Part shown: piece by piece, positions 1 through 10,600 of the stretch | How the letters are laid out: every line of letters starts with the position of its first letter | How positions within the stretch are numbered: the stretch's first letter is position 1 | Origin: Peronospora farinosa | Lineage: Eukaryota; Oomycota; Peronosporomycetes; Peronosporales; Peronosporaceae | Assembly (NCBI GenBank): GCA_947646735.1 | Contig: CANTFK010000631.1 | Location: forward strand, 79,171-143,170 | DNA length: 64,000 nt | Direction of reading: 5' to 3' | Position numbers and translations under genes: made by a program | Notes under the pieces: model-generated | What the model was told of the DNA's origin: nothing | The model's input: only the letters and a program-made list of their open reading frames with translations | The model's database searches: none

Positions 1-711
1 AATTTTTCTTGTGCTTGGAAACGAGGTGGAAATCCCTTACGCACAGCAGTGTGGTTTACCAATACCCAGCAAGCCCATCACAATACTTTTCTTCGTATGC
101 AAGTATTCACGCTATTGTGAAAAGACTCTTGAAACTATCCATCCAGCATTTTCCATTCGCCAAACTTTTCCACTTTGGTACGTACATCTACCCAAGCTGC
201 TCATATACGAAGGGCTCTTGTGTACAGCAATGACACCCCGCTCGTTCAGTAGAATGCATTCCTCAGCGTATTTTATGGCTCGTTCAGTACAATGGCGGGT
301 GGAAGCTGTACATTTGCTGTAATCGAAACAACATTCGCAACCTGTGCTGGCAACTTACCAGCACGTGTACCGGAATATTCCAGCTGCAACATCCTCCTCG
401 AGACTTGAATCCGCATAGCTTCCTCCATGTAGCCAATTAACCACGCTGACTGCGCTTCCGCACCGTCTACAGCGTCAGACCACTGATGTAACTCACGCTT
501 TGCTTCACCTTTGCATCCGTCAGCCATGCTTCGCGGCCCTTATCTTTCTGTGCCAGGAGGAGCGCTGGTCCATGGCATTACATGAGATTGTCACCAACTT
601 CATCTCTTTGATTGCCCTTTTCAAGTGTCCCACTGACTTGTTGTAATGGAGTCCACAGGAAAGATTCTTGCTTTTTCAACCAGCACACACATTTGATAAA
701 GCAGTACCATT
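1..711 (-). pseudogene. Decayed Crinkler (CRN) effector gene, N-terminal part, cut by window edge
   Basis: No single frame is open, but short minus-strand stretches in successive frames follow the order of a CRN N-terminal domain. They are a start ATG at 711, a piece reading AIKEMKLVTISC near 625-590, a piece reading KDKGREAWLTDAKVKQSV near 565-505 that matches the LFLAK-type core, then RIQVS near 410, EEDVAA near 395 and VHVLV near 370, which corresponds to the conserved HVLV end of the domain. A further piece near 80-55 reads MGLLGIGK, like the P-loop found in some CRN C-termini. CRNs are modular secreted oomycete effectors that act in the host nucleus. Here at least three frame breaks and several stops make the gene non-functional. 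The frame-by-frame order is what I see; the family call is from known CRN architecture. It lies just downstream of Rab7 on the same strand. Confidence 0.7.
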
Positions 712-1059
712 TTCCTACAGCTGAGAAATTGTCGAAGGAGATAATTTGTCAAGTCAGCAAAAGCGAATTAAAGCGATGGGTCAGCACTGAAAAAGCAGAA
801 AGGTCAGAGGTATCAATGGCAGTGGACAAAACTATCTTCCTGTGAAATGGGGTTAGTTAGACGACAGCCTCTATCGAAAACTAGCAAATGAATTTCTCGT
901 CCTACAAAAGTGAGACTGAAATTACGCTCGTCTGGCCTGGCTTGCTCATCGTGCTCATTGCTCCATTGCCTTCTCGCGGACCTTGTCTTGATATGACTCA
1001 TCACATGTGCTAACGTCGAGCTGTCCTCATAAATTCAATGCAGCACACAACGTCACAGT
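712..1059. other. Intergenic stretch, no gene seen
   Basis: This is the gap between the CRN remnant and the 3' end of Rab7. I see only short open frames without recognisable motifs, and no repeat or RNA gene. Confidence 0.6.
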
Positions 1060-2073
1060 TTAGCAGCATGAAGAGCTCTCCCGCTTCGATGATGTGCAAC
1101 TGAGATCAATCGTTTCAGGTACGTAACTGCAGCAGCCAAAACAACACGGGTTCAAGACAACTTTATACAAATCACCACACATTTGCAATTCTACCTTATA
1201 CTGGTATACGTACATATCGTCTTCATGGCCCTTGTGCAAAGCCGAAGCAGCAATTGTCTGAAACGCTTCTTCCACACTCGTCGCTTCTTTCGCACTTGTT
1301 TCATAGTGCTGAATTGGCTAAATCACTCCCACCGTAATAAACATCAACACCAATCATGTAATTGCAGCACTGTCATATCCACTCACCTGTTGGACGTTCT
1401 TTCCACGGCACCACTCGTGCGCCTTCTCCTTGGGAACCTGCACCACGATTATGATAAGTCATTCCACAGCCACAATTCCTAGACCCTCAGCCCAAGTCAA
1501 TTATTTCTCCTCACTCTTCGTTCCGACTCCTTGTCCACCTTGTTACCCAGTACAATAAACGGAAAGGCATCCGAGTCTCTTGGTCCTGCCTGTGCCAAGA
1601 ACTCGTCTCGCCACGTGTCCAGCTTCTCAAAAGACTACAATAAAACGATAGAAATGTCAGCCCTTTGCAGCCTCACTACTACATCTTCACTGTTATTAAT
1701 TGCCTTGGGGTTGGTAATGTCATAGACCAGCACGCATGCATCAGCTCCACGGTAAAAGGCGACACCTAGACTCTGGAATCGCTCCTGGCCCGCCGTGTCC
1801 CATATTTGCATCGTCACCAGTTTGTCGTCCAGCATGATCTCCTTGGTAAGAAAGTCGGCACCAATCGTGGCCTTGTATTGACTACTAAACTTTTCGTTCA
1901 CGTACTGGTTCATAAGCGACGTTTTCCCCACGCTAAATGATGACAAAAAATAGTATTATGTGACGTATGATTCACTTTTGAGACTTTAATTCTGTAGCCA
2001 CATTAAGAGAGTTAACGCACCCACTATCACCCAAAATGATCACCTTAAGCAGAACTTTCTTGCGGTGCGACAT
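1060..2073 (-). CDS. RAB7: Rab7-type small GTPase, six exons
   Basis: Late-endosome and vacuole traffic GTPase. Exons on the minus strand are 2021-2073, 1704-1932, 1515-1634, 1387-1437, 1214-1308 and 1060-1126; joined they give 204 residues, against about 207 for the family. The N-terminus [18 protein letters not shown] runs into the P-loop GDSGVGKTS across intron 1. Next come the switch I region around ATIGADF, the DTAGQERF switch II motif, NKVD for guanine specificity and ETSAKEA. The protein ends in SSSCC, a double-cysteine geranylgeranylation signal that places it on membranes. Introns are 69-94 bp. Intron 2 (1635-1703) appears to have a GC donor rather than GT; this is the only splicing that gives the family sequence [11 protein letters not shown]. 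The start ATG at 2073 is fixed by the family N-terminus. All G-motifs are intact, so the gene looks functional. Confidence 0.93.
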
Positions 2074-2118
2074 ATCAATTGAGCAATGGATCGAGTGTCA
2101 CGTATGAAAAGAGAGTAA

Positions 2119-2162
2119 ACCTTCGATTTACCGTCTCTAGACCTTCGTTTTACCGTCTCTAG
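2119..2162. repeat. 22-bp direct repeat, two copies
   Basis: Two adjacent 22-bp units (2119-2140 and 2141-2162) differ at one base, and a partial third follows. They lie about 45 bp upstream of the Rab7 start on the opposite side from the gene. This could be a promoter element or chance. Confidence 0.6.
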
Positions 2163-2269
2163 ACCTTGATTTTAGTAAGAAAAGGTGTGATGTAAAGAGA
2201 ATCCTCCACAAGCGTTTCAGCCAATCGAAAAGCAAGATAGAATAGAGATGGCTACGTTTGACATGCTCA

Positions 2270-4186
2270 TTAAAGTCGCCTGAGATGGCTACACCTTTTG
2301 TAACGCAATATGTGACATGCTATACACCAAATCGCTAACTTATAGTAGTCGCCGTGTTGGAGCTCCGAAGTGAATTGACAGACGGCAACATTGCGAGTGG
2401 TCGGCGTAGTCAGCGTTGTAGAAGTTGACGTGCTTGGATCACGATTGGTTACCTCCGTTTTCATTCGATTAAGCTCCAACATCACCACTGGATCACAATT
2501 CATTTCGGTCGCCAAACAAATCGTCTTTTGTACCGCCTCCAAATCGCTCACAGGCTGGCGACCAGGGGCGGTCATAGCACCATGTGACAACCACGAATCA
2601 TCCAGTGAGCCAGGGTACCCCTGCTCAAAACCAGGGTTATTGCTCAGTACGTTGCTGACATTGTTGCTGTTGCGGCGGGGTGCAGCTGGACTGGATGAGA
2701 ATGCCTGCATATCGACTGGTGTCAAGCTATCTGAATTTGTAGACTCTTGCACTATCGTATGGCGGGTCAGGTCGTCCAAGCTCAATTGTATACCAACCGT
2801 ACCTTGAGCGGCATGCAGCGCCGAATCGGCAAAATCTGCATCTGTCAGGTTTTCGTCGGACACCTTCTCAGAACTAGATGCCACAACCTCAATCAGCCGC
2901 ATGGGACTGACTAGCTATAAACGCTTCAACAGCACTTGAATCTGCGCATCAAGTTTTTTATCAATATGGTCGTCCGGGGCAACTGCAGCTCCTGTCTCGG
3001 TAGTAAACATCACGCCCACGTGCGCGAAGCTAGCAATGATGCGAGACCGCGGAATTTGCTGCCAACCTTGTACCACCCACTCTACAACCTTCTGCAATGG
3101 AATATCGTAGATATCAAGCTGACCTTCTTCGCGTCGGTCAAGCGCGTAGTCTAAGAGCTGGTAGCGGTAATGGCGCTTGATAGCAGCCACAACGCCCATT
3201 TCTAAAGTTCGAACACAGAGCTCTCCAGTGTGGTTGCGTTCCACAAAATGCATCTTTACATTCGACAGCAATGCTTTTTGCACGCACATGGCAGCTACTG
3301 AGTCAACAATCAGTACTATGTTGCGATTACTAAAACGCATGCGCCAATCCAGTGCCATGAGCCAGTCTCGTAGCATCGTCGGCGGCATCCAGGCTTTATG
3401 ATTGCAGGCAAATTAATATGGCCGTTCTTCCGTCTTTTGGTTCGAATCCATCGACAATGGGTGAGAGGTCCCACAAAAAACGGGTTAAGTCTATCACTGC
3501 CGTCCGCGTTAAGTGCCAATAGCATTGTCAACTTTTTTTCCGGATGATGGTTAGTTGGTAACGCTTGCCTGTCCGGACTCATCGCGTAAAACAGCCGCGT
3601 CTCATGCAGCCAGTAGACATTTTCCGGCGGCACACCCGCCACTGCCGCCTTGATATGGTCCGGCGTGGAGATCACCGACGTTTCCGGTGTCAATTTCGGT
3701 TTACTGTCCGCTACTTTATGTTGCGTTCGTCCTTTGCTGCCTTTGCCTCCTCCTAAAGAGAATCCATGCCTTCCCATGAATGAATGCATCCAGCATTAGA
3801 ATATTAGGGCGGAGAGCATGTGACACTTTTGGTAGCTGCGGGGCTAGGAGCTTATAGAATATGCGCGCTTTATGTCGTACGAGATCTCCTGGTAATTTGA
3901 GTCGTCTTGCTTGGCAGTATAGGAACCAATTGGCCAGCGCCGAGTACACCTCGGGACAGTTGACGGTGCGCAGCTTCTTGTAGTCGCGATCTTCACTAGA
4001 CACGAGTTCGAAGCGTTTCTTGAGCATGTAGCTAGTGGCGGCCTGTGATGGCACATAGTCGTGATTGGACTGCTCTTTAGCCCATTGACCCAATTGTGTT
4101 TGGGTGGTCTTGGGAAACTGTCGCGCGTGTAGACAGATGAGGCGCTTTTGCTCAGGCGTGAGCCCGTGCCTTGGGCTTGTGAACAT
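2270..4186 (-). pseudogene. Pogo/Tigger-like (CENP-B/DDE_1) transposase, inactivated
   Basis: A minus-strand transposase reading frame in pieces: 3716-4186, 3316-3789 and 2915-3388, continued in the same frame by 2270-2902 after one TAG at 2915-2917. The first piece has a CENPB-type helix-turn-helix region starting LTPEQKRLICLHARQF. The break near 3790 is crossed by GWMHSFMGRHGF-type sequence, the usual end of the second DNA-binding domain. The DDE_1 domain follows, with MLLALNADGSDRLNPFFVG and NRNIVLIVDSVAAM, the second catalytic Asp. At the first catalytic position the motif reads YWLHETRLFYA, so His stands where the family has Asp. Two frameshifts, one nonsense codon and the lost Asp make it inactive. 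The C-terminal 210 codons are low-complexity and typical of oomycete pogo tails. I could not find terminal inverted repeats. Confidence 0.8.
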
Positions 4187-4819
4187 GTGGACTACACGTC
4201 CACGATTATTAACCTCAGGATATTAGCAATGTGTATGGCCCTATTTGGCTGTCGTCAGCATGCTCTTCTACATGGTCTTCTACATGCACGTCTAACACCT
4301 TCGCCGTTGCTTCATTTGCGGCCCATTTCCCAACTCTATGCTATCCAGAGTACTTTTTTCATTCATTGAATACCGTCTTGTCAAAAATGCGTCTGTGGTC
4401 TGTAGATACGTCTCTACAGATCGCAAAATCCGTGCAATCTCGCTTCTTGACGTGCCGCCGCTGTCACGGGGCTACACGACGGTTGGACCATCATACCGAA
4501 AGTAAGTCACGGTTGAAAAAGTTTCTACATTGCATGTAATGTATTACTAATACTAATCTTTCTACAAAGGGGTATTATAAATGAGTGATATTATAAGATA
4601 TAGGTCAAACCCTATACTACCGGATTCGGTCCTTAGCTGATACAGTAGTACCAAGTACATCATACACTGATAGCTAAAATTCCATATTCAGCTACAGAAG
4701 ATGCCATACTACTGTATAAGACGATGCCATACTATAGCTACTATAATAGTTATTAATTTAGCGTAGAGTACTTAGAGTAGTATAATAAAATTGTAAATAT
4801 TAAAATATGAAAATGCTAT
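4187..4819. other. AT-rich intergenic DNA, no gene seen
   Basis: Only short plus-strand open frames (up to 102 codons) without recognisable domains; base composition becomes strongly AT-rich after 4540. The 5' flank of the pogo element probably lies here, but no inverted repeat was identified. Confidence 0.5.
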
Positions 4820-4930
4820 GGCCTCAGACATTACTACTAGGGCCACAGACATTTATACTGCGGCCACAAACAAAGCTACTACAGTACATGTAGGGCCACA
4901 GACAATAAATAATCCCAGCAAATCACAGCT
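4820..4930 (-). repeat. Left arm of a diverged inverted repeat
   Basis: Read on the minus strand, this stretch resembles 11160-11260 on the plus strand. Both start GCTGTGATT, then GGATTA, then contain several spaced copies of a TGTCTGTGGCC core. The left copy carries four cores and is longer by small insertions. The two arms lie on either side of the copia insertion. Confidence 0.55.
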
Positions 4931-5267
4931 TGGAAACTTCAATTATAACTACCCACTCTAGATAATTAAATTACTGGTTTACTTGTACACACGAGCTTCT
5001 GCTGTGCGCGTCCCTGTAGGTGAAATTAGCAGCGCATTCTGTCCAGTCTAACATATTCTCAAGCTCGTTCTCGCTGCATCCAACATCTTTGCTGGTCGCG
5101 AACAAGCGTCTAGGGCCCAATTCTTAGCGTAACGTGCAAGAATTGCATTTCTCGCGATGCTATTACGTTTAAACGAATGGCAAAGCAACGCTAGCAATCA
5201 GCGGTAACATGTTAAAATTGTTTTAGTGTAATAACTGCTCTTTTTTCTGACCGTCTAACTGCTATTC

Positions 5268-5359
5268 ATGCATGGTATAGGAAATACTGGATGCATGGTA
5301 TAGGAAATACTGGATGCATGGTATAGGAAATACTGGATGCATGGTATAGGAAATACTGG
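5268..5359. repeat. 23-bp tandem repeat, four copies
   Basis: Four perfect head-to-tail copies of a 23-bp unit starting ATGCATGGTATAGG (5268, 5291, 5314, 5337). Confidence 0.95.
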
Positions 5360-5730
5360 ATGTTGGTTTGTGGTTGATTTTAATGAAGAACTTCGAATGG
5401 GTGCTGCGAGATGTTGCGAGTGATTGTAAAGGACCAGATGTTGTTCGTAAAGGTGTAGATTCGTATTGTAAAAGTTCTGACTTTCTAAGTTAACTTATTT
5501 AACTTTGATGCATAGCTTTACCTTTCACTTCTAGTCTAACACCTTTGAAAATAGGTCAATAATTGAATTGGCTTTCGCCTTTTAAACCCTTCTTTCTTCG
5601 ACATGTCCATGACGATTTCGATCTACGCCTTCACGATCGCATTTGTAGTTAAAATAAGTAATCGCCCATCTCGTTGCTTGTATAAGGGCACTGTGACGAT
5701 TCCATAGCCATTTGCGGCGACTTTCATATT

Positions 5731-5735
5731 CATAT
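5731..5735. other. Target-site duplication, left copy (CATAT)
   Basis: CATAT immediately before the left LTR equals the five bases after the right LTR (10977-10981), the 5-bp duplication expected of a copia integrase. Confidence 0.93.
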
Positions 5736-6119
5736 TGTAAGAGTGAAGTGAAGTAGTGGTGCACTTGTGCACTTGTGCACGTAGAGGTAGAAGTAAAAGT
5801 GATATATATTAAGCATTAACTTTCCTCGTTCGTTAATACCTACACATGCATGCGAAACCGACTGCAACTATACCATCTATAGTTCACGTCTATCCCGCTC
5901 CGTCCCATCTGTTACGACATCGACAAGACGGTGTGGTAATCTCGTCGCCTCGTCCCATATGTCGCAACATCCTGATGGTCCGACGTGGCGATATCGTCGC
6001 CTCGTCCCATCTGTCAGCACGTCAAGTCTGTTTAATCAATCAGGTACGGTTGTTACTTACCGCGTGACAGGGTATTGCCCTTGACCTTCACGACCTGTCA
6101 ACAACAATAGCTTCTAACA
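5736..6119 (-). repeat. Copia 3' LTR (384 bp)
   Basis: Matches 10601-10976 except for an extra CACTTGTG unit and substitutions at 5931 and 5936. The pol stop codon at 6120-6122 abuts the LTR; a purine-rich GAGGAG stretch just before it is the likely polypurine tract. A 73-codon open frame inside both LTRs is not treated as a gene. Confidence 0.96.
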
Positions 6120-9100
6120 CTACTCCTCAACCGTATCCTGAAAGTTCTTAGACTTGAACATCGCACGTAGGTCCTTCATCCTTGGTGCTGCCAGCGCTTT
6201 AGTTAGGAGATCAGCAATCATCTCTTCTGACTTGATGAAGCGTGGCTCAACCTCGTTTGCTTGTGCGTAGTGGCAGATGAACTTGAGTCGGACGTCCACA
6301 TGCTTTGCACTTGATGAGCTTTTCTCGGTCTTCAACAAGTTGATTGCGGCTTGATTATCCATCTACATCGGCATCGGCTTGACGATCTTCATGTTCAATT
6401 CACCAAACAGTTCCTATAAACCCAACAGCTCGCGACCAGCGTGGGATGCCGCGATGAACTCAGCTTCCATGGTGCTCAGCGACACACCCGTCTGCTTCTT
6501 GCACGCCCATGACACGACAGCACCATCCATCGTGAGAACGTATCCCGTGACTGACTTGCGGTCCGACTTGTCCGCTGCAAAGTCTGCATCACTCCAGCTT
6601 TCAATCTTAATTGGGTCGTCCATACCGCGTGAGCTGTTGATGCAAAACTTTAAACTCTTGGTTTCCTTCAGGTATCTTGCGACTCGTTTCGCCGTTCTTC
6701 AATCCTTGGTTGTCGGCTTGTGAGTCTGTCGAGTCGCTCGGTGTACTGCGAAACAAATGTCTGGTCGAGTGCAACGCGCGATCCAGAGTAAACTTCCGAC
6801 GAGTGATTGGAAGGCCTTGAAACTTGCATCTCCAGCTTTGGCGGTCGACTTCAGGGACTCCGAGTTCGTCTCATCGACGTCATTGCATTCGTCTCCTATT
6901 GGAGATCGAACCCCGTTAGCTGTAGCTAGTCCATGTTCCTTTAGCAGTGAGTCGATGGTTACTTCTTGATCTATTACGTAGCCTTCGTTTTCGTCCAGCT
7001 TGACCCTAAGTCCGAGAAACTTGTTCACCATCCCGAGGTCCTTGATCTCGAGAGACGTCATGTCCTTAAAAAATTGTCCGACGAGATCATTCGATGTTCT
7101 AGTCACCAGCAAATCGTCGACGTAAACTCCGACGACCGTTACATCTATGCCGGTTCGTTTGACGTATAGACACATGTCCGTCGTGCATTGTCTGAAATTT
7201 AACTCAGTTAATTTGGAGTGCAGTAGCTTGCTCCATAATCTTCCAGCTTGTTTTAATCCGTACAAGGATTTCTTAAGCAACAGCGCGAGTTGCTTTGTCC
7301 CGTACACTCCATGATGGGCCAAGGTGTCATCATCGACTTGCATACCGCTTGGTATTTTCATGTAGATGTCGAGGTCCTTTTCTTGATCGGCCTTGACGTA
7401 TGCGTTTGGCACATCGCCGTGCCGAGCCGGTACGTTCCATCTGCGTGAGAGGACCAGAATCACCTTGACTGTTCCAAGTTCCATAACCGCCGCAAAAGTC
7501 AAGGTGTAGTCGACTCCAAACAACTGCTCGTTTCCGCATGCAACAAGTCTGGCCTTGTAGCGTTCGACTTTCCAATCGGCGTCGGTCTTTGTCTTGAAGA
7601 CCCATTTGTTGTGCAGTATGTGGGCGTTGTCAGGTGGAACAACAACCGCCCACACACCGTTTTCCTCCAATGCATGCAGCTCGTCCTTGATGGCCACAGA
7701 CCATCTATCCTTGCTGTCGCTCCGTACGGCCTCGCCATAGTTCCTTGGGTCTCGAACAACGTTGAACATGCCGACATTCTTGTGTATGTCTATGACATCA
7801 CTTGATGTGTCTCCGTCAGCTCGACGTGACCGTGTCATGTGTGGATCACGTTTCCATTCCGATGATTTTGCCCTTGATTTGCTCGTGCCACCTTGGTCAC
7901 CGAGCTCCTCCTGACCTTCGGTACCATGTAACGTTTTAGTCACGTTTTTCTCGTGTATGTTATCCAACATCTCAACATTTTTCACATGTTGACTCACCAC
8001 CACGATACGTTCCATCGGTATGAAAACCCGATATCCTTTCATTTCATCACTCTTGCCGATGATGATACCTTGTTTTCCCCGAGGACCCAACGACTTGTTT
8101 GTAGTCGTTCGGTGCACGGTGCATGGAGATCCGAAAACCACAATGTCACTTAAGACGGGTGTTTTCTTGGTTAACATCTCAATAGGTGAGATGCCACCTT
8201 CGTTTGCCTTGGTAGGGCTTCGATTTAGGATGTATGCTGCATATTCTGCAGCGTCACCCCAAAACATCAAGGATAACCCACTTGCAAACACCATGCTTCG
8301 CACCATGTTCATGATGGTGCGATGCATGCGTTCATCTTTGCCATTGCTGGCCTGATTGTCACGCTCGCTCACCTGACGAGTGACACCGACTTCCTTGCAA
8401 AAAACATCCAGAGGCTTGTACTCACCTCCACCGTCTGTACGTAAAACGTGTATACGGAAATTAAATTGACGCTCAAAAGCCACCAAGAAATTCTTGAAAT
8501 GCATCGCAGCGGCATCTTTGGTCTTCGCTAAGAACACCCGGCAGTAGTTCGACCTGTGGTCAATAAAATTGACCAGGTATCGATTTCCGAGCCGATCACG
8601 GGGGGTCATAGGACCTTTTAGGTCTGAACATACCACACCTCCGATCACGTCAATGGGCAAATTCAGCCCACTGTCCTTCCGCGATTGTCGGTTTTTTGTC
8701 TGCTTGCCTTGCGCACATGCTAAGCACTTGACACGCGTGGTATCAGTCAATTGGATACCAGAGGCGGGATCCCGAGCCATCTTGATGATGGTGTCATAGA
8801 ACAGGTGACCTAGACACCGATGAAAATAGGACAGGGATCTGTGTTGCGTGTCGTTCTTTGCATGGTTCGTAATGTCTTCAACAACCGTCATGATCGCTTT
8901 TCTTGGTGACCCAAATCCACGAAAATCATCGGTCGTAATTCCATTGAAAACTTCAACGACCAGTACATTGTTGATGCGATCAACATCCATTATAGGTATC
9001 CCACCAGAATGTGATACCATGACACGCCCCCCTTCTCAAAATTCAAGAACGCATCCCTTCAACTCGAGTTTCCCAAACGAGATGATGTTGCACTCCAAAT

Positions 9101-9413
9101 TGGAGGCGTATTGAACATCGAGAAGACGAATGGTCTTAGTCAATCCAAGTGCTTTGACCCGGATCACGACGCTTCCTTGTTTGGTGATCCGAAGTGGTTC
9201 ACTATCCGATGCTGCAGTAAAACATTCGGTTTTACAATCCACCGCATTTTCCAGCAAGTTTAAATCGTTAATCAGATGACGTCCAGCACCCAGTGATTTG
9301 ATGAGATCGTCCGATGTCCTGGAATTGCCAATACAAAATCCGTATCTTGTTTCTTTTTGGTACCTTTTGGGCAGTTCATCTTGAGGTGCCCGGTGCTCCC
9401 ACACAGGTAACAC
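6120..9413 (-). pseudogene. pol: Copia pol: protease remnant, integrase, reverse transcriptase, RNase H
   Basis: One minus-strand frame from about 9413 to the stop at 6120, interrupted by TGA at 9036, TGA at 6699, TAG at 6414 and TAG at about 6363. The 773-codon middle part (6699-9020) has the integrase zinc-binding HHCC pattern (FHRCLGH, CLACAQGK), catalytic core pieces DLKGPM and LRTDGGGEY, then reverse transcriptase with KARLVACG and the YVDD box. RNase H pieces SDADFA and LSTMEAEFIAAS lie in 6414-6623, and the C-terminus is in 6120-6362. The stop at 6699 falls where relatives have Trp (KPTTKD followed by RTAKRVARYL). The protease start is damaged: the Asp-Ser-Gly active site is missing (see findings). 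The element cannot make a full polyprotein. Confidence 0.93.
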
Positions 9414-10489
9414 TGCTTGGGTCGTTGCGGACCATGTTGTTTCTTGTTCCGGTCGTTTCGCTTAAGTTGGTTGTTCGGTTCGACGATGTTAACGACATCT
9501 CGACCGAAATGCTTCACGCGAACTTCCAGTTCCGTTGACTGAGCAAATTGGGAGAGCTCTTCAGCTTGGCGAAGGTAATCGACTCTGCTTAAATTCAGGC
9601 GAGACAACATGGTCGGCCGCATAGACGGGTCGGCATAGTGCACGATGTTGTCTAGCACGAGGTTGTCCGCACCTCCGCACGCATCGCTTACAGCTGTCAG
9701 GTACAGAAAATGCTCCGTCCAGCTACGCTGAGATGACTTGGCTGCAGTAAACAGCTTCATGCTTTGGGCAGGTGTTATCTTGGTGTTGAAGGTCTGGAGT
9801 AACCTTTGCATTGCATGCTCCAAGGTCGGACTTTCAGACCACCAAGTTTCCACCTGCCGCCGATAGTACTTCTGCGCCGTACCAGCCAGGTGTTGGCCGA
9901 GTACATCAACCTTAATGTCCTCAGGCCATGCAAAGCCACAGGCGCGTTCCGAAAAGGCAACCTGCCGAACAAATTCTTTCCCCCATTCAACGAAGCCACT
10001 ACCAAGTCCGAGGTAGAGCTCCTTTCCGTCGAAAGGCTGCAAAGCCAGCTTCCTTTGACGGCCATCCGGTACACCCTGGTGTACTTGCCCAGGTTGGTGT
10101 AACACAGGACCTGGCATCTGCATTCCCGGGTATGCTCCCGCGGGCATGGCATGCCCATGAATTCCAAGCTCAAGTCCTTGAGCCATTCCGTGATTGACAT
10201 TGGCCTGGGCCGGCGCGTCGACCATGTGATCCCCGGCCAAAGCAGGTCGTCGGGCACCAAAATAAGTGGCCGGCGAGACGTTCGGTGATCGCTTAGGTGG
10301 CGGGGTACGCTCCAAAGCCTGGAGTGTTATACCGGCCCCTGAACCGAGAACCGAACCAAAGACGCTCGATTCCGCAGGTTCCTTGCGTTGGCCACCGACT
10401 TGTCCGTGTCGGGAGGATTCCATCCTACCCATCCGCTCCGACAAATCGCCTAGCATGGCGAGCATCTTGTCTAGTGCCGCCGCGGGCAC
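9272..10489 (-). pseudogene. gag: Copia gag with CCHC zinc knuckle
   Basis: A long minus-strand frame of about 405 codons. It has a Gly/Pro-rich N-terminal part, a gag core (around LQPFDGKELYLGLG and YYRRQVETWW) and a zinc knuckle CYLCGSTGHLKMNCP (C-x2-C-x4-H-x4-C) near its C-terminus. No ATG opens the frame: the first codons are GTG, and the first in-frame ATG is at 10465. A second frame opens with ATG at 10596, inside the primer-binding site, and reads MSPKNRDGGAAQG before a stop, so gag probably began there and lost frame by an indel near 10520-10545. The 3' end runs into the protease deletion and terminates early. Gag packages element RNA. Confidence 0.85.
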
Positions 10490-10587
10490 TGCCGACTTTT
10501 CTTCTAGTTGGTGGTCATCGGTCGATCCTGACCATTGACCACCACAGCGGGTGTGGCTCCTTGAGCTGCGCCGCCGTCACGATTCTT

Positions 10588-10600
10588 TGGGCTCATAACC
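10588..10600 (-). other. Copia primer-binding site, matches initiator tRNA anticodon arm
   Basis: The 13 bases next to the 5' LTR read TGGGCTCATAACC on the plus strand. This equals the anticodon stem-loop of eukaryotic initiator tRNA-Met (CAT anticodon), so the minus-strand template would pair with an internal tRNA fragment, as in Drosophila copia, rather than with the tRNA 3' end. Confidence 0.75.

Larger units (their letters stand above)
4931..5735. other. Intergenic DNA between repeat arm and copia; no gene seen
   Basis: No coding region is recognisable. The stretch carries a four-unit 23-bp tandem repeat (5268-5359) and ends in the copia target-site duplication. It may be the interior of an older repeat element that copia entered. 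Confidence 0.5.

Noticed and set aside
273..527. 84-codon minus-strand open frame as a gene
   Set aside because: It is one frame of the decayed CRN; adjacent frames carry the rest.
5846..6067. 73-codon frame present in both copia LTRs (also 10703-10924)
   Set aside because: Lies wholly inside the LTR and is duplicated only because the LTRs are.
10588..10600. tRNA gene
   Set aside because: Only the 13-base anticodon-arm match is present, next to an LTR; no cloverleaf.
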